From contig JACSSF010000164.1 in NCBI GenBank assembly GCA_014879375.1, positions 1 to 54,378 on the forward strand: a stretch of DNA of 54,378 nt. The letters run 5' to 3'. A program made the translations under genes and the position numbers. Positions 42,852-50,465 of the stretch are shown in pieces. Positions within the stretch are counted from its first letter, which is position 1. Every line of letters begins with the position of its first letter. The notes beneath the pieces were generated by a model. That model saw only the letters and a list, made by a program, of their open reading frames with translations, was not told the DNA's origin and ran no database searches. This DNA comes from Lysobacteraceae bacterium. Lineage in GTDB: Bacteria; Pseudomonadota; Gammaproteobacteria; Xanthomonadales; Xanthomonadaceae.

Positions 42852-43831
42852 TTGTCGCGATTGATCGCGTAATGGGCGAGGCCGTGCAGTGCGGCGGTGG
42901 CCGCGTTGTCGGGCAGGCCTTCCAGCGCGGCTTCGGCGCGAGCGGCGAAAGCAAGGGCACGTTCGCGGCTATAGCCCAGCGAATCGTGCGCCTGGATCGC
43001 GGCGATGACTTCGGGCAAGGCATCGACATCGCCCGTTTCGACGATCGCACGCAGGCGCTCGCGGGTGGCATGGTCGGCGTGCTGCATCGCATGGATCAAG
43101 GGCAGCGTCATCTTGCCTTCGGCAAGATCATCGCCCAGGTTCTTGCCGAGCGTCGTCGCGTCGGAGGCGTAATCAAGCACGTCGTCGGCGATCTGGAACG
43201 CGTAGCCGAGGTTCAGGCCGTAATCGTGCAGCTGGTCCTGCGTCTGTGCATCCGCATTGGCCAACAGCGCGGCCAGACGGGTGGCCGCTGCGAACAGGAT
43301 TGCGGTCTTGCGCTCGATCACGCGCAGGTAGGCGGTCTCGTCGGTATCGGGGTTGCGCACGTGCAGCAGCTGCAATACCTCGCCCTCGGCGATCTGGTTG
43401 GTGGTGTCGGCGAGGATGCGCATGACCTCGGGGCGTTCCAGCTCCACCATCAGCTGGAAACTGCGCGAATACAGGAAGTCGCCGACCAGCACGCTTGCGG
43501 CGTTGCCCCACACGGCGTTGGCGGTGCGGCGGCCGCGGCGCAGGTCGGACTCGTCGACCACGTCGTCGTGCAGCAGGGTGGCGGTGTGGATGAACTCGAT
43601 GACGGCGGCCATCTGGTGCGCGTCCTCGGCCACGCGGCCCAGTGCGCGCGCGGCGAGCAGCAGCAGCATCGGGCGCAGGCGCTTGCCACCCGCGCCGATG
43701 ATGTATTCGGACACCTGGTTGATCAGCACCACGTCCGAAGCGAGGCGGCGGCGGATCAGGGCATCCACGGCGGCCATGTCGGCGGCGGCCAGTTGCTGGA
43801 TGGCCGGAAGGTCGGGTCGGGCAGGTGTCAT
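42848..43831 (-). CDS. ispB: polyprenyl diphosphate synthase (octaprenyl type)
   Basis: GGKRLRPMLLLLAARALG, TATLLHDDVVDESDLRRGRRTANAVWGN, FQIADDVLDYASD. Confidence 0.93.
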   Translation of the reverse strand: MTPARPDLPAIQQLAAADMAAVDALIRRRLASDVVLINQVSEYIIGAGGKRLRPMLLLLAARALGRVAEDAHQMAAVIEFIHTATLLHDDVVDESDLRRGRRTANAVWGNAASVLVGDFLYSRSFQLMVELERPEVMRILADTTNQIAEGEVLQLLHVRNPDTDETAYLRVIERKTAILFAAATRLAALLANADAQTQDQLHDYGLNLGYAFQIADDVLDYASDATTLGKNLGDDLAEGKMTLPLIHAMQHADHATRERLRAIVETGDVDALPEVIAAIQAHDSLGYSRERALAFAARAEAALEGLPDNAATAALHGLAHYAINRDK

Positions 43832-44012
43832 GCGAGGCGGGGGCCGAAAGTTCGAGGAATTATAAGGGCCGCGATGCCGCGACCGGCTTTTCCTGACATT
43901 CGTTTCAGTCATCCGGTGCTGGCGCGGGGCGCCGGGTTGGGGTCCAATAGCCCTGTCGGCCGCATTTCTGCTGCCGGCATTCAATACGAATCACACCCGG
44001 AAAGGATTGGAC

Positions 44013-44519
44013 ATGGCACGTGGCATCAACAAGGTGATTCTGGTCGGCAACCTCGGCAACGACCCGGAAACGAAATACACGCAAGGCGGCATGGCCGTCA
44101 CCAAGGCCAGCCTGGCGACGACCTACGCCCGCAAGGATCGCGACGGCAACCAGCAGGAAAAGACCGAATGGCACCGCGTGACCTTCTTCGGCAAGCTGGG
44201 CGAAATCGCCGGCGAGTATCTGCGCAAGGGCTCGCAGGTCTACGTGGAAGGCCGCATCACCTACAGCGAGCACACCGGTGACGACGGCCAGAAGCGCTAT
44301 TACACCGACATCATCGCCGATGAGATGCAGATGCTCGGCGGGCGTGGTGATAGCGGCGGAGGTGGCGGTGGCGGCGGTTACGAGCGTAGCAGCGGCAGCG
44401 GCGGTGACCGCGGCAGTCGTCAGCAGCCGGCCCAGCGTCGCGAGCCGCAGCGTCAGGCGCAGAGCCAACCGGCCGACTTCGGCGACACCGGTTTCGACGA
44501 CGACGACATCCCTTTCTAA
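44013..44519 (+). CDS. ssb: single-stranded DNA-binding protein
   Basis: [36 protein letters not shown]...; Gly/Gln-rich linker; C-terminal tip DDDIPF. Confidence 0.97.
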   Translation: MARGINKVILVGNLGNDPETKYTQGGMAVTKASLATTYARKDRDGNQQEKTEWHRVTFFGKLGEIAGEYLRKGSQVYVEGRITYSEHTGDDGQKRYYTDIIADEMQMLGGRGDSGGGGGGGGYERSSGSGGDRGSRQQPAQRREPQRQAQSQPADFGDTGFDDDDIPF

Positions 44520-44604
44520 AAGGTATAAACTAAGGACTGTAAAATTAACTAGCTCTATTGAGCAGTCTTTACTGCAATAAATACAAGCTATTTGCGAAAA
44601 AATA

Positions 44605-44641
44605 AGCCGTCTCCATGTGTAAAGATGGAGCGGCTTTTTTT
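44605..44641 (+). terminator. rho-independent terminator between ssb and the recombinase operon
   Basis: AGCCGtCTCCAT-gtgtaaag-ATGGAGCGGCT followed by a T run. Confidence 0.75.
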
Positions 44642-44706
44642 GTTTTACGGTGCGCGATAAAAAAGTTGCATCTTCCTGTGTAAAGTTAGCTCCAGGAGGG
44701 CAGCGC

Positions 44707-45897
44707 ATGCGCATTGTTTCGATCATTCATCCGGCTGGTCATGAGATGCCCATGCTGGTGGACAAGGATGGATTGCCCATTCCGGATGCGAATGAGTGGT
44801 TGTTTGGACGCAGGTCGCAAGCTCCAACGACTCAAAGCCGGGTTTTGTCAGAGCTTGTACCGTTATGCCGCTGGGCCGAAGACAACGCGATCGACGTTCG
44901 TCAGCGAATAGAAGGCGGGCAGGGCTTCACGGAGGCGGAAATTATTTCCGGCCTCGTCGAGACGCTACGGCTCAACTTCAATTCGAAAGATGCAAAGAAG
45001 CGCGTAAGCAACAGTGTCTTTAACCTAAGACTCGCTACCTGCAATGCGTATTTGAAGTGGATGTGCAACGAGTGCATTGCGAGACTTGCGAGCGACGATC
45101 GCAGGGTCGATCGAATTGTGGCGATCAAAGGCCTGGTTCATGACTGGTTGACCCAATCTGCGACGGCGCAGCCAGTCTCACAAAACCCTTCGGCAAAGGC
45201 GCTTACGGCAGACCAGCAATCTGCACTCGCTGAGCTATTGCACCCGAAGATTCGGGGTCTGGGAGGCACCCTAGCAGCGAAGTACCGCAATTTTGTTGCG
45301 ATCATGCTCATGCTGCTATGTGGGTTAAGGCGCGGAGAACTGTTGTCCCTGCGTGTCGAAGATGTGACCTTCGGAGCAATTCCCAGCATCCAAGTTCGCC
45401 GTAGGTCGCCCGATCCAGACGATAAGCGGCGCCCACGGCCTCGGGTAAAGAGACTTCCCCGCACGTTAGCACTGGATCCTTTTCTGGCTCACTTCATCAA
45501 CGACTACGTCATGGTGCACAGAGAGGTCTTGCTTGAACGAAGTAAGACCGACACGCCGTATCTGATAGTTAGTGATGAAGGAGATCCGCTTTCGATCTCA
45601 CGGATCTACGCACTTTGTGTTGAGCTTCGCAGAAAGCTAAAAGGAGTGGTTCCGGACAACTTTAGCCCGCACTCGCTCAGGCATTCGTTCTCCGAGTCTA
45701 TGGAGCAGGCATTGCGTAATGCGGGCCTGGATGAGAGTCGCCGAGCGCAAGCATTGGCATTGTTGCGAGGTGATACGAGCCTGGATTCGCAGAATGTGTA
45801 TATCGAGCGAGAAATCCGTGAGCGCGCCAATTTGGTGCTCTCCAAATATCAGGGTTCGCTCGTAAGTCAAGTTGAGCAGAATCAGATTCCGTTTTGA
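44707..45897 (+). CDS. tyrosine recombinase/integrase (first of trio)
   Basis: GLRRGELLSLRVEDV, FSPHSLRHSFSESM, SQNVYIE; RBS AGGAGG upstream of ATG. Confidence 0.9.
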   Translation: MRIVSIIHPAGHEMPMLVDKDGLPIPDANEWLFGRRSQAPTTQSRVLSELVPLCRWAEDNAIDVRQRIEGGQGFTEAEIISGLVETLRLNFNSKDAKKRVSNSVFNLRLATCNAYLKWMCNECIARLASDDRRVDRIVAIKGLVHDWLTQSATAQPVSQNPSAKALTADQQSALAELLHPKIRGLGGTLAAKYRNFVAIMLMLLCGLRRGELLSLRVEDVTFGAIPSIQVRRRSPDPDDKRRPRPRVKRLPRTLALDPFLAHFINDYVMVHREVLLERSKTDTPYLIVSDEGDPLSISRIYALCVELRRKLKGVVPDNFSPHSLRHSFSESMEQALRNAGLDESRRAQALALLRGDTSLDSQNVYIEREIRERANLVLSKYQGSLVSQVEQNQIPF

Positions 45898-45906
45898 GGT
45901 GGCCCG

Positions 45907-47511
45907 ATGAGCACGACTGCAGCTGATATTTCGACGCAAGTTCACCGGCTCGGATTGGCTGCCGTACCAAGTCGGTTCTGTTCAAGAGAAGGGATCGAAA
46001 TTGACTCATCCTCTGATGAGTGGGTTGTTGCAACTACTACGCGGGTTTCTCGCTTGAATTTCGCGAGAATTGATGACGAGCGTATCTCATGGGCATGCAA
46101 GAGATATGTTGTTCACCGTATGCAGATTGCATCGACAGGTGATGGGGTAGGGTTCTTCTTCACCTTTTGCGAACTGATACTTCCTAGGCTAAGGGCAGCT
46201 AGCGATGCTGAAGATCTACAGAGGAAGTTGATCCAAGCAGTAGGCGGGGCCATCAAGGATCTGCGAACAAGGCAGAAAATCTGGAGGATTTACCGAATTG
46301 TCCGTTGGTATGTCTGGTGTGCTGATCGATTTCCAGAGCTCGGCTTTCAACCTGAGTATGCCGATGAGCTTGATCAGATGGTGATACCGGGTGATCCAAA
46401 GGGTGAGGCCGTTCGGTCGGATGATCCAGAAGAAGGGCCGTTGGACAGAACCCTCGAGTTGCCACTTCTAATACGAGCCTTGGACCGTGACAACAGCGCC
46501 GCATTCGGTCACGTGGAGGAGAGGGCGGCGCTCGCGTTATGTATCGCAATCGGTAGGAATCCCGCCAACTTAGCGTTTCTGGAGGAACGCGACTTGGCCA
46601 ACCTAACGGTTGGCATCCCCGGCGTTCCCGCGTGCTACGTCCTGAAGGTTCCGCGAATCAAGAAGCGGCAGTTAAGCCCAAGAGACGAGTTGCGCGACGT
46701 TGCAATTGACAGCGCGCTCGCGCGGCATATCTGTGCGCTAATTGAGGCCAATCCGCGCGACCCTGTTTCTGTGTTGACGACTGAGGGCGAGGTCGCTATC
46801 TCGTTTCGGCCTCTCTTTCGTAGGCCCATTGGAGCAGTGAAGCCCGTACCAAAGGCGCTAGTTGATCGAGCAGCGAGATGCCCGTCCGGACGAATAAACG
46901 AACTCTTGAAGTCCTTCGTTTCAAGGTTGGAAATTATATCTCCGATAACAAAAGAGCCATTGGCGTTGACGCCGCGGCGACTACGGTACACATTCGGGAC
47001 GGGTTTGGTTGAAGAGGGTATTAGCCGAAGGGAGCTTGCGAACCTTCTTGATCATTCAGATACGCAGCATGTTCGTGTCTATTTTGAGACGAAACATCGT
47101 GTGGTTCGCCACTTGGACGCAGCAGTCGCTAAAAAATTCGCGGGAATGTTGAACTTCTTTGTCGGTAAGGTCATCGATAAAGTAGAAGATGATCCAAACG
47201 GAAGTTTGCCAGACAAGCGTGTTCTATACGTTGACCAATCGAATCCTGCAGACCAAGAGGAAATTGGGGTTTGTGGAAAGCGGTCGTTATGCCACTTAGA
47301 TCCGCCATTTAGCTGCTATCTGTGCGAGAAATTCAGGCCGCTTCGGCATGCCGCTCATCAGCATGTGCTTGATTGCATGCTTGTCGACCGAGACGAACGG
47401 CTCAAAAAATATGAAGATAGTAGGTTGGGTGTCCAGCTTGATGACGTCATTTTTGCCGTCGCCCAGGTAGTTGAGCTGTGTCGAGATGGCGTTGAGGAAG
47501 CTCATGGGTGA
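45907..47511 (+). CDS. tyrosine recombinase/integrase (second of trio)
   Basis: IAIGRNPANLAFLEERDL, LTPRRLRYTFGTGLVEEGISRRELANLLDHSDTQHVRVYFE; C-terminal Cys cluster. Confidence 0.85.
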   Translation: MSTTAADISTQVHRLGLAAVPSRFCSREGIEIDSSSDEWVVATTTRVSRLNFARIDDERISWACKRYVVHRMQIASTGDGVGFFFTFCELILPRLRAASDAEDLQRKLIQAVGGAIKDLRTRQKIWRIYRIVRWYVWCADRFPELGFQPEYADELDQMVIPGDPKGEAVRSDDPEEGPLDRTLELPLLIRALDRDNSAAFGHVEERAALALCIAIGRNPANLAFLEERDLANLTVGIPGVPACYVLKVPRIKKRQLSPRDELRDVAIDSALARHICALIEANPRDPVSVLTTEGEVAISFRPLFRRPIGAVKPVPKALVDRAARCPSGRINELLKSFVSRLEIISPITKEPLALTPRRLRYTFGTGLVEEGISRRELANLLDHSDTQHVRVYFETKHRVVRHLDAAVAKKFAGMLNFFVGKVIDKVEDDPNGSLPDKRVLYVDQSNPADQEEIGVCGKRSLCHLDPPFSCYLCEKFRPLRHAAHQHVLDCMLVDRDERLKKYEDSRLGVQLDDVIFAVAQVVELCRDGVEEAHG

Positions 47512-49525
47512 AGGGAATCGAGTTGACGGGCGAAGTGAGCGACGCGCAAAAGTCGTTCCATTTATATCGAAGCTGACGCGCGATCGCAGAGCGAATTTGG
47601 ATCGAATAAAGGCCAGGGCGGGCGAGCTCCGCGAACAACTCACTCAAGATCCTTGGGAAAACGATGTCTGGAATGTCATCGCTTCAGGTCTATTGCGTCG
47701 TGCGGGGAAGAACCGTAATAGCGCGACTCTTGCCTTCTTTGCACAAGAACGCCTCGGCGGAAAGGCAATGGGAGGTGATTTCAACACGATTGCGAAAGCA
47801 TTGGTGGTACTGAGGTATCACCGCAGCGCCCAGGCGCTCGAAAACCAGCGCAGCTTCATCACGGCTGTGTCATATGTAGAGGTGGCGGCAAGCGGTGTTG
47901 ATCTTTTTAGATTAACTGAAGAGCATCTCAATTCTGCTTGTGAAGCGATTGCCAAAGATTACGGAGAGGGTGGCGCCTACAACTTGCACAAAGCGGTGGG
48001 AGAGTTCGCTGCACATCTGGACTCAAATGCTTTGTGTCGAATCCCGCTGAATTTCAAATACTCCAAGATGCGGCGCCCTAGCAATGCGGGCGGGTTAGAA
48101 ATCCATAGACTTGATGATCCTAGGGCTCTAGACGCTAGCTCAGAGAAGATGGCGAGCGTAGAGGTTTATCGATTACTCGGGGCCCTGTATCAGAGAGTCC
48201 CTAGAGACCACCGATATCGATTGCAGATCCTGATACTGGCGATCCTCGCAGCAGCGGGGCGCAGATTTGCCGAGGTATCAGCCTTACCGCTGGATTGCCT
48301 GAAGAACGGGCCGAATGGTGAGGTGGCACTGCGCTACTTCCCGCGAAAGTACTCTAAAGGACAAGCGTTCACGCCGTTCAGAGAGGCGTGGCTAGCTACT
48401 GATATGGCTCGGATTGTTGTTGGTGCCGTGGATGAACTGACGGAACTTTGCTCAGAACCACGCGATGTCGCTAGGAAAATGCGAGAAGTATCTGGGCCGG
48501 TTCTCGATTTTCTAACGCCAGTGAGTAGTGCGGCCTATTTGGGTGTTGAAGACCTTGAAGAGTTAGGCGTGCCAGGCTCGCTCTTGTACGCGGGTGGGTG
48601 GTTGCGAAAGAAGGGGCTGGCGCAGCCTGATCCGCGGCCTGAGCGTCGGCAGCCCGGCCCAGAGCGTTGGGTCACAACGGTCGACGGTGTCCGTGAGTAC
48701 TGCAAGCGCGATTTTCATGAGCGCTTGATTTTGCCGATTCATATCGATCAGTTTGGCAGGGAATTGCATTTGGAGGACATGCTGATCTGCCAACACATGT
48801 ATCTGGGTGGCGCCGATGCTGCTAGAGCTTTCTGGCTGGCCAATAGTTTCAGCCACGTGATGCTAGAAAAGTTTCTGCAAAGAAGCCTTCCAAAGCTCGC
48901 AAGGGAGTTCGCGGCAGAGATCGAAGTCAATATCGACTTTTCCTCGCACGCTTTCAGGCACACGATAAATACATTGCTGGATGAGGGTGGTCTTCCCGAG
49001 CTTCTTCAAACGGATTGGTTTGGGCGGAAGAACGCCCGAGATACGAAGGCATATCAGCACACCAGTCGGACGAAGCGGGTGCTAGAGGTTCGACAGGCGC
49101 TCCGGGAAGGGACCGCCAATGGACTGATCCAACAATCTCTGAAACGGATTCCAATCGAGCTGCATGAGGCCTATCTCGAGGCAAGAGTTAGGGCGGTACA
49201 CGATGTAGGCCCTGGCGTGTGCATTCATGATTTTAGTCAGGTGCCATGTGAGCGCCATCTGCAGTGCAGCGCCGAGTGCGAAGATCTCGTTTGGGCAAGA
49301 TCTGATCCGGGGCGTATTGAAGAGGTAAAACGGCAATGGGCCATGACGACCGTTGCGCTTGAAACGGCTAACCAACGCGCTACGGGGAATCGACCGAGGA
49401 AGAGTCGAGACTGGATAGCGCATGCCAATAAGAAGCTCAGGACACTGGAAAAGCAGCTATCCGATAACGGGATTGCTGCTTTTGACCCGCACGACTATCT
49501 CAGCAGATCCGACGATGAAAGCTAA
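47504..49525 (+). CDS. tyrosine recombinase/integrase (third of trio)
   Basis: AAAGRRFAEVSALPLDCLK, FSSHAFRHTINTLLDEGGLPELLQTDWFGRKNARDTKAYQHTS; ATG overlaps upstream stop. Confidence 0.85.
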   Translation: MGEGNRVDGRSERRAKVVPFISKLTRDRRANLDRIKARAGELREQLTQDPWENDVWNVIASGLLRRAGKNRNSATLAFFAQERLGGKAMGGDFNTIAKALVVLRYHRSAQALENQRSFITAVSYVEVAASGVDLFRLTEEHLNSACEAIAKDYGEGGAYNLHKAVGEFAAHLDSNALCRIPLNFKYSKMRRPSNAGGLEIHRLDDPRALDASSEKMASVEVYRLLGALYQRVPRDHRYRLQILILAILAAAGRRFAEVSALPLDCLKNGPNGEVALRYFPRKYSKGQAFTPFREAWLATDMARIVVGAVDELTELCSEPRDVARKMREVSGPVLDFLTPVSSAAYLGVEDLEELGVPGSLLYAGGWLRKKGLAQPDPRPERRQPGPERWVTTVDGVREYCKRDFHERLILPIHIDQFGRELHLEDMLICQHMYLGGADAARAFWLANSFSHVMLEKFLQRSLPKLAREFAAEIEVNIDFSSHAFRHTINTLLDEGGLPELLQTDWFGRKNARDTKAYQHTSRTKRVLEVRQALREGTANGLIQQSLKRIPIELHEAYLEARVRAVHDVGPGVCIHDFSQVPCERHLQCSAECEDLVWARSDPGRIEEVKRQWAMTTVALETANQRATGNRPRKSRDWIAHANKKLRTLEKQLSDNGIAAFDPHDYLSRSDDES

Positions 49526-49994
49526 ACGATATGGCCGCATGTCCGCCACAGATGAACAGAAGATCATTGCCGAACTTGACCAATGGGCTGAGGGCCAGCG
49601 CGGAATAAAGTTGACTTGGGAGAAGCTGGAGGAAGCGTTCGGATTTTCCCGTCAGACACTGAATCAGAAAAAGAGCATTAAGGCTGCCTATTTACTCGCG
49701 AAGGAGGCGCTTGGCGGCGGCTTAGCACAGAGCAAGGCTGAAAAGGACTCCGAGATATCGGCTCTAAGAGGTAAAGTTGAGCGCCTTGAACGGGAGATCG
49801 CTGAGTGCGTTCGTCGCGAGGGGCTATGGCGAGAGCGTTGGCAGCGTATAGCGTTCCACATCCGAATGTCAGGTCTGCAGGTGCACCAGGTTGACAAGCC
49901 TGCAGGGACTCCGGTGCCATCGGAACGGGAAACGGCCAAAATTCTCAGACCGTTTGATAAAGAAATCCCAAGTCCACATCCGGACAGCGAATGA
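49515..49994 (+). CDS. small HTH/coiled-coil accessory protein (TnpC-like in layout)
   Basis: LTWEKLEEAFGFSRQTLNQKKSIKAAY HTH-like segment then EISALRGKVERLEREIAECVRREGLWRERW coil; overlaps neighbouring ORFs on both sides. Confidence 0.65.
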   Translation: MKAKRYGRMSATDEQKIIAELDQWAEGQRGIKLTWEKLEEAFGFSRQTLNQKKSIKAAYLLAKEALGGGLAQSKAEKDSEISALRGKVERLEREIAECVRREGLWRERWQRIAFHIRMSGLQVHQVDKPAGTPVPSERETAKILRPFDKEIPSPHPDSE

Positions 49995-50464
49995 AAAGCA
50001 CTGTGCAACGTGATCTGTATGCCGACGCCTTGGAAAGCTTTTTGGCGGAGGTTCCAATTGATCAGTGGCCAATGACTGGCAGATCGCTCAGTCGGTCTGG
50101 TCTGGAGCGCGCTATGCGTCTGCGAGGTTTTGTCCGCTTCGATCGGAAGCGGCTATTGAGTTCCAAGTGTGCCCCTGTCTTTAAACGAATGGAGGTGCTG
50201 CTGGCAGAGTATCTGGCGAAGAACGTTGATGCTTCAGACGGCAATGATGAAGCTCCCTCGGGTGGTTCTGTGGCGACAAGGGAAGAAAAGCACTTTCGAC
50301 GCCGAATCGATGATCTCGAAAGAGAGTTGAGTAACGCTATCCGAAGAGAGAAGGCTTACAAAGAGAAATGTGCTCTGCTTGAGGCGCAAATCGAGGCCAT
50401 TAGGTCGCGTCGGGACGCCTTCGAAGTGCACTGCGAAACCAGTCTTCGAACCTTGCATCTATAG
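49991..50464 (+). CDS. small coiled-coil accessory protein, related tail to the preceding gene
   Basis: ATGA overlap with the preceding stop; FRRRIDDLERELSNAIRREKAYKEKCALLEAQIEAI. Confidence 0.65.
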   Translation: MKSTVQRDLYADALESFLAEVPIDQWPMTGRSLSRSGLERAMRLRGFVRFDRKRLLSSKCAPVFKRMEVLLAEYLAKNVDASDGNDEAPSGGSVATREEKHFRRRIDDLERELSNAIRREKAYKEKCALLEAQIEAIRSRRDAFEVHCETSLRTLHL

Positions 50465-50465
50465 C

